This document shows positions 6,673-13,634 of a stretch of DNA of 36,972 nucleotides, in pieces. Source of the DNA: Candidatus Poribacteria bacterium (GTDB lineage Bacteria > Poribacteria > WGA-4E > WGA-3G). Made by a program: the position numbers and the translations under genes. The notes beneath the pieces are model-generated. The model made no database searches. It was not told the DNA's origin and saw nothing but the letters and a program-made list of their open reading frames with translations. The stretch is from the NCBI GenBank assembly GCA_026702755.1, contig JAPPBX010000121.1:1-36972 (forward strand), given 5' to 3'. The stretch's first letter is position 1; the number at the start of each line of letters is the position of its first letter.

Positions 6673-6816
6673 ACCAGCGTTGTCATACTCATACTATGGC
6701 AGTGCTACGCGTGGCAGGTGCTTGATACACCTGCTGCGCACCCCGAAAACGGGGAGCTGCCCCTGACGCGATTCACACGGTGTTAGCAAGTGTGCTTCAG
6801 CATGAAATCAGCGTCA
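6673..6816 (+). ncRNA. Structured RNA candidate, copy 2
   Basis: Same plan as copy 1: TGTCATA/TATGGCA hairpin (6681-6687 with 6695-6701), overlapping long-range GGCAG/CTGCC (6698-6702 with 6757-6761), an internal 12-bp stem (6709-6720 with 6728-6739, two G-U pairs), an extra CCCCG/CGGGG hairpin (6741-6754) and a 3' stem (6764-6773 with 6806-6816, one bulge). The sequence of the internal stem is unrelated to copy 1 but the pairing is kept, which is the mark of a selected RNA fold. No protein gene starts within 600 bp downstream, so it is more likely a stand-alone RNA than a leader. Family unknown. Confidence 0.45.
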
Positions 6817-7017
6817 ATATAAAGTATACCATAAAATACAAAAATTGTCAATTTTTTTATAGAACCTTTAAAACCTTAAAATTTGACTCACTATAACTTA
6901 CCGCACGGTAGGCGAAAGACTTTCCAAATCCTGCCGAATTTTGCCACTTTTTCAGGGGTCCCTAATGAAGTTTGCGAAAGTAAATCAGTCTTGCAGTGAA
7001 CCCCAACGCTTTTCTGA

Positions 7018-7290
7018 GTGCTTTCTTGAGATGTAACCATAACTGTCAATTTTAGAAAAATGAACCGTCTCGAATCCAGGCCCGGTAGGTTCGGTTTGCA
7101 ACCGAACCGGATTTACGCGGAAACTTTGAAGACTTCAAGCACCTCTTGAATCCCGTAGGGATGGTATCTCTGTAGAAAAACGTGTGCCCCACAAATCAAG
7201 CCCCGTAGGGGCGGCATTTGAAGAGATACCCTATAAAATGCCGTGCAAAATCCCTAAATTGACACCTATGGTGCTTTCTTGAGATGTAAC
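7018..7290. repeat. 20-bp direct repeats flanking a 233-bp segment
   Basis: GTGCTTTCTTGAGATGTAAC occurs at 7018-7037 and again, identical, at 7271-7290. The segment between carries a 22-bp motif (7039-7060) shared with 33133-33154, a strong palindrome (7088-7108) and CCCGTAGGG-type motifs. It could be an insertion with a long target duplication or the remains of recombination. Confidence 0.6.
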
Positions 7291-7365
7291 AGATTCCGTG
7301 GATCCATTGATAACCGATAACTGAAAACTAAAAAGGAAGGTCTCTGGTATTGTCTTGATTGCTTC

Positions 7366-7394
7366 TTGATTCTTCCCGTCGAATATGCTATGAT
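7366..7394 (+). promoter_or_regulatory. Promoter of the M24 peptidase gene
   Basis: TTGATT (7366-7371) and TATGAT (7389-7394) are 17 bp apart, about 88 bp upstream of the start codon at 7483. A good sigma-70-type match. Confidence 0.5.
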
Positions 7395-7482
7395 TTTGTT
7401 AAGGTTATAGAATGGACACATTTCCTCTTAAAGTCCCTTGATAAATTAAAAGTTGTATCAAAAAAGGTAAATTTTAACCAAC

Positions 7483-8664
7483 ATGAAAATAACAGAGATT
7501 CAACGTGAGTTAGCAGCGTTAGAATTAGATGCGTGGCTCCTATACGATTTCCGTGGAATAAACCCCATCGCGCAAAACGTGGCTGGCTTGACAGGCATAA
7601 ATATAACACGCCGGTGGTTCTGTCTTATTCCTAAACAGGGTGAACCGCGATGGCTTGTCCACCGGATTGAAACATCAAATTTTGTCAACGTACAAGGACA
7701 CGTCGCACTTTACGCTGGCTGGGAAGAACTTAACGGCGCAATACAGACCCTGCTTGCTGATGTCAAAACAGTTGCAATGGAATATTCACCAAACGCCGAG
7801 ATTCCCTATATTTCGCGGGTAGATGCTGGCACATTGGAGTGGATCCGTTCATTCGGGATTGAAGTGCGGACATCTGCGGAACTGGCGCAGCGCATCGAAG
7901 CACGTCTGAATGAAGCACAAGCCGCGGGGCATCAAGCCTCCGCGCGCTTGGTATTGCAAGCGAAAGATTACGCCTTCGCGTGGATCGGCTCGCAGCTGCG
8001 TGATGGGAAAACGATTACGGAATATAACGTTCAACAGGAGATTCTCGGACAATTTGAGGCAATGGACTTGGTCACAGACCATCCACCTATCGTTGCTGCG
8101 AATGCCAAAAGCAGCGACCCGCATTACGCGCCTTCCGAAACCGATACCCAAGAAATTAAAGCAGGCGACTTCATCTTAATCGATTTGTGGGCAAAGCAGA
8201 AAGCACCGGATGCGGTTTTTGCCGATACGACATGGGTGGCGTATGCGGGGGAAACTGTTCCCACACAGTATATTCAGATTTTCGATATTGTCAAGGAAGC
8301 GAGGGATAGAGCCGTCCGGTTCATTCGTGAGAAATGGGCTGTTGATGAACCGATTTACGGTTATGAGGTAGACGACTGTGTTCGCGGATATATCACTGAA
8401 AAAGGATATGGCGAATTCTTTATCCACCGCACTGGACACAACATCGGCACTGTTATCCACGGCAACGGCGTAAATTTAGATAACTTAGAGACACGCGACG
8501 CACGCGCGCTGATTTCTGGCGTCTGTTTTTCGATTGAACCGGGTATTTATCTTAGCGATTTCGGCGTTCGGACAGAGATCGACGTTTTCTTAGCCGGTCC
8601 AGGGAGAGACGGCGTAAAAGTGACAACCGCTCCCGTTCAAAATCAGATATTACGGTTGCTGTGA
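7483..8664 (+). CDS. M24 family metallopeptidase (Xaa-Pro aminopeptidase-like)
   Basis: A pita-bread fold peptidase that removes N-terminal residues, usually before proline, with two metal ions. The N-terminal ~150 residues form the creatinase-like domain and the C-terminal ~230 the catalytic domain. All five expected metal ligands are visible: Asp234 (ILIDLW), Asp248 (FADTTW), His319 (HRTGHNIG), Glu352 (FSIEPGIY) and Glu365 (RTEIDVF). HYAP at 214-217 is the substrate-side His motif. Length (393 aa) is normal. Alone on the plus strand, it probably acts in the cytoplasm in peptide turnover; a prolidase or creatinase-like specificity cannot be excluded. Its 3' end overlaps a convergent gene by 113 bp. 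Confidence 0.93.
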   Translation: MKITEIQRELAALELDAWLLYDFRGINPIAQNVAGLTGINITRRWFCLIPKQGEPRWLVHRIETSNFVNVQGHVALYAGWEELNGAIQTLLADVKTVAMEYSPNAEIPYISRVDAGTLEWIRSFGIEVRTSAELAQRIEARLNEAQAAGHQASARLVLQAKDYAFAWIGSQLRDGKTITEYNVQQEILGQFEAMDLVTDHPPIVAANAKSSDPHYAPSETDTQEIKAGDFILIDLWAKQKAPDAVFADTTWVAYAGETVPTQYIQIFDIVKEARDRAVRFIREKWAVDEPIYGYEVDDCVRGYITEKGYGEFFIHRTGHNIGTVIHGNGVNLDNLETRDARALISGVCFSIEPGIYLSDFGVRTEIDVFLAGPGRDGVKVTTAPVQNQILRLL

Positions 8665-9403
8665 CCTGATAGTTCCGTTTTCTCAAATCTGTGAGGATGT
8701 GTGAGAGGTAGATGCGGGCATTAAGGATCCACTGTTCCGCATACGCAGCGGCAAGTAAGGGGAGTGCTATTGTTAAACGCGGGGAGTCGAGGAGCCACTG
8801 TTCGGCGTACTCGGCGTAATCTGTATCAACGAGTCCAGTACTACCCAGCGAATAGACCACATAGCGTTTATCGTCTCGTATTTCCAACCTTGCGGCAAGC
8901 GGCGTGTTGAGGCTGAGACGTTTTGTCCCATCAATCTCAAGAACCCAAAAAAAATAATCTTCATTGTATCCGAGGTAGCCAATCTCTACATCAAGCCGAT
9001 GCTCGGCTCCCGTCAAAATTGGGATGACCTCCATGTCGCGTTTAATTAAGACCGGATAAATTGCCGCGAAAAAGATTTGTTCATACCCAAGCGGATGCTG
9101 TGTGTGTTTAAGAATGTCCAAAAGGATCTGCGCTTCTTCGATACGTTGCAGCTCTAAACAACTTTTTAAGAAAACTTCATCACGCAATGATCGCATTTCA
9201 GGGGCGGCGTTTGGATCAAGGGGTTGGAGTTCGTGAATGAGTTGGAGAATGCGTCTGCGTTTCGGAACAATCCGCCAGAGGGTCCAATGCCATAAGGTCT
9301 GCCACGTCTCCTTTTGCCACATTTGGCTAAAAAATGCCTGAGCACTTAGAAGAAAGCGTTGAAATATGTTTTCAGATGCAGGGTTTTGTTGTTGATTTGC
9401 CAT
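8552..9403 (-). CDS. Hypothetical protein converging on the peptidase (283 aa)
   Basis: Not recognised. The N-terminal ~55 residues are Trp/Gln-rich (FFSQMWQKETWQTLWHWTLW) and may sit at a membrane surface. The middle is mixed alpha/beta (EIGYLGYNEDYFFWVLEIDG). The last ~38 residues, encoded opposite the peptidase's catalytic end, are an Arg/Leu/Ser-rich low-complexity tail (LSLLRRLSLDRLRKRRSL). That tail probably arose by loss of an earlier stop codon, because the peptidase frame there is constrained by Glu365. No Shine-Dalgarno sequence is obvious before the ATG. Confidence 0.6.
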   Translation of the reverse strand: MANQQQNPASENIFQRFLLSAQAFFSQMWQKETWQTLWHWTLWRIVPKRRRILQLIHELQPLDPNAAPEMRSLRDEVFLKSCLELQRIEEAQILLDILKHTQHPLGYEQIFFAAIYPVLIKRDMEVIPILTGAEHRLDVEIGYLGYNEDYFFWVLEIDGTKRLSLNTPLAARLEIRDDKRYVVYSLGSTGLVDTDYAEYAEQWLLDSPRLTIALPLLAAAYAEQWILNARIYLSHILTDLRKRNYQVTATVISDFERERLSLLRRLSLDRLRKRRSLSERRNR

Positions 9404-9460
9404 GGTTTTTAGTTGTAAGATTTACGCAGTTTTCTGATAACTACGGACATCCCGCACCCC

Positions 9461-9487
9461 GCTGGCGAGGTTTAAAACCTCGCCAGC
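9461..9487. repeat. 27-bp palindrome, GGTTTNAAACC family
   Basis: A 13-bp stem, GCTGGCGAGGTTT and its complement, around one central base. The same 27-bp format with other outer bases occurs at 10524-10550 and 25436-25462, and related shorter copies at 4291, 30833 and 30868. It lies between the hypothetical gene and the tRNA promoter. Confidence 0.7.
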
Positions 9488-9526
9488 AAAAGGTGCTGCC
9501 TATATCCTAAATTGTTTGGTGCAAAT

Positions 9527-9555
9527 TTGACTTTTCGTACGGAATATAGTATAAT
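9527..9555 (+). promoter_or_regulatory. Promoter of tRNA-Leu
   Basis: TTGACT (9527-9532) and TATAAT (9550-9555), spacing 17, the best sigma-70 promoter in the window. Expected start near 9562, giving a short 5' leader before the tRNA at 9579. Confidence 0.75.
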
Positions 9556-9578
9556 ATATGTTGCCAATGATAGCGATA

Positions 9579-9663
9579 GCCGGAGTGGTGAAATTGGTAG
9601 ACGCACGGGACTCAAAATCCCGCGGGCCCTAGGTCCATGTCGGTTCGAGTCCGACCTCCGGCA
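9579..9663 (+). tRNA. tRNA-Leu (anticodon CAA)
   Basis: A class II tRNA of 85 nt. The acceptor arm GCCGGAG pairs with CTCCGGC; the D arm has TGGTGAAATTGGTAGACGC, the usual Leu form; the anticodon loop CTCAAAA within stem CGGGA/TCCCG gives anticodon CAA; the variable arm is long and the T arm GTCGGTTCGAGTCCGAC is intact. The discriminator is A, as expected for leucine. CCA is not encoded and must be added by the CCA enzyme. It decodes UUG. Confidence 0.97.
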
Positions 9664-9666
9664 TGA

Positions 9667-9704
9667 GGCGATGGTTTCTCATAGAACCATCGCCCTTTCT
9701 ATTT
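9667..9704 (+). terminator. Intrinsic terminator of tRNA-Leu
   Basis: A perfect 10-bp stem GGCGATGGTT/AACCATCGCC with an 8-nt loop, followed by CTTTCTATTT, starting 4 nt after the tRNA. It also marks the 3' boundary of the convergent gene that ends at 9708. Confidence 0.85.
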
Positions 9705-9707
9705 CGG

Positions 9708-10499
9708 TTACATCGCAACGATTTCACGCATCCGTTTCGCCAAGTCGATTTGTGCTTCCCTGTCACCACCGACTTCGTGGATGACATAGCCATCGTAACC
9801 AATGCTACGGAACGCTTCCATGACTGCTTGCCAATCTGTATCACCATCTAAGAGGTTAACGAACTGATGCGCGCCGCGGGAGAAATCCTTGAAATGCACC
9901 CGCTTGATGCGGTGTCCTAATTCTCGGATCCAATGTTCTGGATAGCCATAAGCCATCATATTTGCGGTGTCAAGATAGGTGCCTACCCAGTCGCTATTCA
10001 CTTCATCTACAATATCGCGCATCTCTTTTGGACTCAGCAGGAATTTATTCCAGACATTTTCCAGTCCAATTGCGACTTGGTGTGTTTCTGCGGAAGGCGC
10101 GAGGTCCTTCAGCACGCCCACAAGGTTATCCCAGACCTGTTGATAAGTTCCTTCGACGGTGAGTTGTCCGGGATGTAGTAGAATCCCGCCGACACCGAGT
10201 GCCCCCGCGACTTCTAAACCGCGAGCGAGCGAGACTGCGCCTTTTTCGCGCTGTGTTGCATCAAGGCTGAGTAGATTGCCACGGTCAGCATAGCCCGCTG
10301 TGATACTACTGATTTCGATATCTGCGTCCGCACACTTCGTAGCAATGCCGCGGAGTTCTGTATCGCTCATATTAATGTCGGTGTCTTGTCCCTCACCGAA
10401 AGTGAGTTCAACGGCATCATAGCCGGCATCCTGACAGAGCGAAAGCGTGTCGTCTAACGACATACCGCCAAGAATAATTTGGGTAACACCTATCTTCAT
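9708..10499 (-). CDS. Sugar phosphate isomerase/epimerase-like TIM-barrel protein
   Basis: AP-endonuclease-2/xylose-isomerase-like fold, the family of sugar and inositol isomerases and epimerases that use a divalent metal. Candidate metal ligands in the right order are Glu147 (GLENVW), Asp177 (TYLDTANM), His202 (VHFKDF) and Glu242 (IHEVGGD). I chose the ATG at 10499 (263 aa) over 10520 because AAAGGAG lies 5 nt before it and homology begins at MKIGVTQ. The substrate cannot be read from the sequence. Its 3' end abuts the tRNA terminator. A partial relative is at the right end of the window. Confidence 0.85.
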   Translation of the reverse strand: MKIGVTQIILGGMSLDDTLSLCQDAGYDAVELTFGEGQDTDINMSDTELRGIATKCADADIEISSITAGYADRGNLLSLDATQREKGAVSLARGLEVAGALGVGGILLHPGQLTVEGTYQQVWDNLVGVLKDLAPSAETHQVAIGLENVWNKFLLSPKEMRDIVDEVNSDWVGTYLDTANMMAYGYPEHWIRELGHRIKRVHFKDFSRGAHQFVNLLDGDTDWQAVMEAFRSIGYDGYVIHEVGGDREAQIDLAKRMREIVAM

Positions 10500-10523
10500 T
10501 TCTGCTCCTTTGGCACGCACGTT

Positions 10524-10550
10524 GTTGGCGAGGTTTCAAACCTCGCCAAC
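10524..10550. repeat. 27-bp palindrome, GGTTTNAAACC family
   Basis: GTTGGCGAGGTTT and its complement around one central base. It differs from the copy at 9461 only in compensating outer positions (GTTGG/CCAAC instead of GCTGG/CCAGC). It lies between the isomerase start and the zinc-ribbon gene. Confidence 0.7.
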
Positions 10551-10566
10551 AAAGGCTGCTGCCGCT

Positions 10567-10818
10567 TCATTGCTGTTCCTTTTCGATGTGAAACTGAGTG
10601 GCTGTTAGAGATTGTATACAGAGGTGACGGGTCTCAAGGCATTGTGGACACCGAATAGCGACATAGTAAGCGTCGTTGAACACGACATCAATCAAGGTGT
10701 CGTCGGATCGATCCGTCGATGGATTCCCCAAGAACTGGTCAAGCACTTCGTATTCTCTGTCACAATCCGGACAGATTTGCAAGTCGTGTCCGATGTCAGT
10801 CTGGTCCAGCCATCGCAT
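10567..10818 (-). CDS. Small zinc-ribbon-like protein (83 aa)
   Basis: Two CxxC knuckles, CPDC (residues 16-19) and CPQC (57-60), about 37 residues apart, indicate one four-cysteine zinc site. The region between is acidic (DRSDDTLIDVVFND). No catalytic motif. It starts 5 bp after the hflX stop on the same strand, so it is probably co-transcribed with hflX. Could be a nucleic-acid or protein adaptor; function unknown. Confidence 0.6.
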   Translation of the reverse strand: MRWLDQTDIGHDLQICPDCDREYEVLDQFLGNPSTDRSDDTLIDVVFNDAYYVAIRCPQCLETRHLCIQSLTATQFHIEKEQQ

Positions 10819-10823
10819 CGTTA

Positions 10824-12122
10824 TTACCTTTCTTCCGAAGAAACCAAAAACCGCTCGACCGCTTTGAGATAGCGGTTCGGCAAGCGTGCCTTAACGTGAA
10901 CCGCTTCATCTGTATATTCGGTGTCCAGCACAGTTCCATGCTTATGCAGCAAATCAAGTGCTTTCCCTTCTGTATACGGAAGCCTGAGAGAAAGGTTCAT
11001 GCCGCGTTCAGCGAAACGCTCGGTCAGCGCATCTATTAAAGCCGGGATCCCGTCGCCGCGTTGTGCTGAAATAGACAGTGCCTCCGGATATTGGCACTGT
11101 AGAATTTGAAGTTCGTCCTCGTTCTTGAGTCTATCAATTTTATTGAAAACCATGAGCATCGGAATTTCGGTAGCCTCTAATTCTTTAAGGACGACATTCA
11201 CAGCCGCGATCTGTGCTTCTGCCTCCGGGTGGCTTACATCAACGACATGCAGTAAAAGATCTGCTTCCGAGACCTCTTCGAGTGTTGCCTTGAATGCGGC
11301 AACTAATTGGTGTGGTAACTTCTTGATGAATCCAACCGTATCGCTCAGCAAAATTTGCTGCTTCTGTGGCAAATCCACCTTTCGTGTGGTAGAATCTAAG
11401 GTTGCGAACAATTTATCTTCCGCTAAAACGCTTTCACCCGTCAATACGTTGAAAAGCGTTGATTTTCCCGCATTGGTGTATCCAACGAAAGACACTTTGA
11501 CTTTTTCAGATCGCCTTTTCCGTTGAACATGGCGTTGTTTTTCAACCGCATCAAGTGCTTTTCTGACCTGTGCGATGTTCCTACGGACCCAGCGTCTATC
11601 CATTTCAAGTTGTGTTTCACCGGGACCCCTGAGGTGTCTACCACCACCGCCACCCGTCGCGAGCCGTGAGAGGTGTGTCCACATCCGAGTGAGCCGTGGA
11701 AGCGCATATTCGAGTTGTGCCAATGCTACCTGCAACCGCGCCTCCTTAGTGAGGGCGCGTTGTGCGAAGACTTGCAGTATAAGTCCCGTCCGATCAAGTG
11801 TAGCGACATCAAGTGCCTTCTCAAGGTTTCGATTCTGTGCTGGTGCCAGTTCTTCATCGAAAATAATTGCGTCGGCATTGAGTTCTTCAACGAGCGGTTT
11901 GAGTTCTTCAACCTTTCCTTCGCCAATGAAATATGTTGGATTAGGTACGTTACGCGGTTGAATTGTCTCACAGACGACTTCAATACCAGCGGTCTCTGCG
12001 AGTTGCTGGAGTTCTTGTAGCGATTCCTCAGTTTCGTCCATTGAACTGTCTCGGAGTTTTATGCCCACCAAAATTGCCCGTGAAGGTGGATTCGGTGAGC
12101 GTGTGTCATAAAGCTGTTGCAT
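10824..12122 (-). CDS. hflX: GTPase HflX, ribosome-splitting factor
   Basis: HflX binds the 50S subunit and splits or rescues stalled or heat-stressed ribosomes. Seen here: the HflX N-terminal domain, the glycine-rich family signature GGGGGRHLRGPGETQLE (157-173), a coiled coil, and the G domain with Walker A GYTNAGKST (214-222), G3 DTVG (261-264), G4 NKID (327-330) and G5 SAQ (352-354). Length of 432 aa is usual. I chose ATG 12122 (MQQLYDTR) over 12158 because AAGGAG stands about 8 nt upstream. The nearby smpB and ssrA, although divergent, make this a ribosome-rescue neighbourhood. Confidence 0.95.
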   Translation of the reverse strand: MQQLYDTRSPNPPSRAILVGIKLRDSSMDETEESLQELQQLAETAGIEVVCETIQPRNVPNPTYFIGEGKVEELKPLVEELNADAIIFDEELAPAQNRNLEKALDVATLDRTGLILQVFAQRALTKEARLQVALAQLEYALPRLTRMWTHLSRLATGGGGGRHLRGPGETQLEMDRRWVRRNIAQVRKALDAVEKQRHVQRKRRSEKVKVSFVGYTNAGKSTLFNVLTGESVLAEDKLFATLDSTTRKVDLPQKQQILLSDTVGFIKKLPHQLVAAFKATLEEVSEADLLLHVVDVSHPEAEAQIAAVNVVLKELEATEIPMLMVFNKIDRLKNEDELQILQCQYPEALSISAQRGDGIPALIDALTERFAERGMNLSLRLPYTEGKALDLLHKHGTVLDTEYTDEAVHVKARLPNRYLKAVERFLVSSEER

Positions 12123-12224
12123 CAAGAAAACTCCTTTTTTCTTTTGAAGGGAGCCCAAGCACGGTGACTTCGTTGTCCCAACACTACGATATTTATAATA
12201 GAACTTACCATTTCCTCTTAAAGT

Positions 12225-12240
12225 CCCCCTGATAAGGGGG
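12225..12240. repeat. CCCCCT-GATA-AGGGGG hairpin repeat
   Basis: Second copy of the family seen at 5781-5798, here followed by ATTTAAGGGG. It is preceded by TTTCCTCTTAAAGTCC, also found before a decayed copy at 7421-7436 in front of the peptidase gene. Confidence 0.6.
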
Positions 12241-12414
12241 ATTTAAGGGGTTAAATACTAATGAAATAACGACTTTTCGGTAAAATGTACCTCAATTTGC
12301 GTAAGTCCTATATAATATAGTTTATCAAATCTGCGTCCTGTTTTCCACTAAAATCCTATTTTGCGAAAAAACTTCACATTTTCTGAACTTTTCTCACCCT
12401 GATAATTTCTAAAG

Positions 12415-12536
12415 TAGGACTTACGCAGTCTGCTCATTTGTAGCACAAACTTTCCAGTTTGTGTCAGAAGAACGTGTGTTTCTGGAAAAGTTTCCATCTC
12501 ACAGGATATGCTACGGCTACAATTGCGTAAGTCCTA
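12415..12536. mobile_element. 122-bp MITE-like element
   Basis: Perfect 13-bp terminal inverted repeats TAGGACTTACGCA and TGCGTAAGTCCTA enclose 96 bp without an ORF. The outermost TA could be the duplicated target, as in IS630/Tc1-mariner-type elements. Inside is a second inverted repeat CACAAACT/AGTTTGTG. Single ends of the same type occur at 5731, 9419 (one mismatch) and 12298-12310. No transposase lies in the window. Confidence 0.65.
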
Positions 12537-12547
12537 TAAAGTTTTCC

Positions 12548-12576
12548 TTGCGTGCAGGTTAATTCTGTGCTATACT
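12548..12576 (+). promoter_or_regulatory. Promoter of smpB, giving a nearly leaderless mRNA
   Basis: TTGCGT (12548-12553) and TATACT (12571-12576), spacing 17. The -10 box ends only 10 nt before the ATG at 12587, so the leader would be about 4 nt and carry no Shine-Dalgarno sequence. Confidence 0.5.
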
Positions 12577-12586
12577 TAACTTCACT

Positions 12587-13045
12587 ATGAAAGCTGCTAA
12601 GAATTCTACAACTCCAGTAATTACCGTAAATCGAAAGGCGAGGTATGATTATCACCTACGCGATCGGTATGAAGCAGGTATCGTCTTGCAAGGGACTGAA
12701 GTGAAGTCAATTCGTGCGGGGCGGTTTAACCTGACAGATAGTTACGCACAGATCACAGATGGGGAAATCTTCCTCATTGATGCGCACATTGGACCGTACG
12801 AACATGGAAATATCGCCAATCACGAGCCGAAACGGAAACGGAAACTCCTATTGCATCGACGCGAAATCATTAAACTTGAACGCTTAATCCGTTCAAAGGG
12901 AATGACTATTGTTCCGACCCGAGCATATTTTAGCAACGGGAAAGTGAAACTGGAGTTGGCTGTCGCAATGGGCAAACAGGTTTACGATAAACGCGATAAG
13001 ATTGAACGTGAAGCGACTGCGAATGAGATCCGAGCATACAATTAA
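12587..13045 (+). CDS. smpB: SsrA-binding protein SmpB
   Basis: SmpB binds the tRNA-like part of tmRNA, mimics the missing anticodon arm and takes Ala-tmRNA into stalled ribosomes. The beta-barrel is intact: YHLRDRYEAGIVLQGTEVKSIR, then AYF.NGKVKLELAVA.GK, and the basic C-terminal tail (DKRDKIEREATANEIR) that enters the mRNA channel. At 152 aa it is of normal length. The tmRNA gene follows 172 bp downstream on the same strand, the classical pairing. The start is placed at ATG 12587 because of the family N-terminus and the promoter just upstream. Confidence 0.97.
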   Translation: MKAAKNSTTPVITVNRKARYDYHLRDRYEAGIVLQGTEVKSIRAGRFNLTDSYAQITDGEIFLIDAHIGPYEHGNIANHEPKRKRKLLLHRREIIKLERLIRSKGMTIVPTRAYFSNGKVKLELAVAMGKQVYDKRDKIEREATANEIRAYN

Positions 13046-13126
13046 CAACGTTTTGAAAAGCCACCAATCGCAGAACGACTATTGACTTTCAGCATATTGG
13101 CTATCGGTTGTCGGCTGTCGAAGGAA

Positions 13127-13211
13127 TAGTTTTCAGTTTTCAGTGACAAGAGGTGCTGTGGCTGCCACAAGTTCCCTCTTAACTGATAACTGATGACTGA
13201 TGACTGACAAC
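13127..13211. repeat. Hairpin-forming TCAGTTTTCAG / ACTGATAACTG element
   Basis: Left arm with TTTTCAGT units and AAGAGG, centre TGTGGC-T-GCCACA, right arm CCTCTTAACTGATAACTGA. The whole folds into one long imperfect hairpin. It ends 6 nt before the tmRNA 5' end. Related elements lie at 14787-14923, 22687-22812, 29684-29769 and 36381-36485. Confidence 0.65.
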
Positions 13212-13217
13212 TACTCT

Positions 13218-13570
13218 GGGGGTGTAAAGGTTTCGACGAAGGTAAATGAGATATAGGTTGCATGTCGAGGTCTCCGCAGGCCTCGTTAAATAGGCGGAAC
13301 ACTTATAAATGCTGATGAAGAATTAGCATTAGCTGCTTAATACGCAGCTACGCTTTGCCGACCTGTTGCCCGTCAGGGAAGCAAAAGCGCCGCAATACGG
13401 GCTAGCCGCTCGCTCTTTCTCAAGGGGCGTGCCGCGAACCACCTTTTGAGATAGCCTGTTATGAATCCCGCACAGGGGAGTCTGATAGGCGAATCTTAAA
13501 ACCTGTGATAAGCATGTAGTAGCCTCTGTTGAAATACCTTCGGACGCGGGTTCGATTCCCGCCACCTCCA
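13218..13570 (+). ncRNA. ssrA: tmRNA (ssrA), 353 nt
   Basis: Transfer-messenger RNA rescues ribosomes on broken mRNAs and tags the product for proteolysis. The 5' end GGGGGTG pairs with 3' CACCTCC, with the G3-U pair that makes it an alanine acceptor. It also has TTCGACGAAGG near the 5' end and a T arm CGGGTTCGATTCCCG, followed by discriminator A. CCA is not encoded. The tag frame 13311-13340 reads ADEELALAA then TAA (or NADEELALAA if translation resumes one codon earlier). The LALAA end matches the degradation signal recognised by ClpXP-type proteases. Internal pseudoknot regions follow. smpB is immediately upstream. Confidence 0.96.
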
Positions 13571-13634
13571 TTTTTACAACGTCATTCCGTGCTTACCAGC
13601 AATACATCGCTTGCCCCATTGCTTGCAAAGTGAC

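Larger units (their letters stand above)
6598..7365. other. Long gene-poor stretch: RNA candidate, then dispersed repeats
   Basis: No credible protein gene. It holds RNA copy 2 (6673-6816), an AT-rich tract (about 6815-6895), a 20-bp direct repeat GTGCTTTCTTGAGATGTAAC at 7018-7037 and 7271-7290, a palindrome with arms GGTTCGGTT/AACCGAACC (7088-7108), two short CCCGTAGGG motifs (7149 and 7202 areas), and a fragment of the ACTGATAACTG repeat (7304-7333). Confidence 0.6.
12123..12547. other. Repeat-filled intergenic region upstream of hflX and smpB
   Basis: No protein gene. It holds the GATA hairpin (12225-12240), a lone TGCGTAAGTCCTA end (12298-12310), AT-rich DNA, and a complete MITE-like element (12415-12536) that ends just before the smpB promoter. 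Confidence 0.6.

Noticed and set aside
9512-9847. ORFs of 90 aa (plus) and 72 aa (minus) over the tRNA
   Set aside because: They read through tRNA-Leu and its terminator; GEIGRRTG and EVGLEPTWT are typical tRNA false translations.
13329-13571. 80-aa ORF on the minus strand
   Set aside because: It lies entirely antisense to the tmRNA. The MEVAGIEPAS-type start is the usual false translation of a tmRNA or tRNA 3' end.
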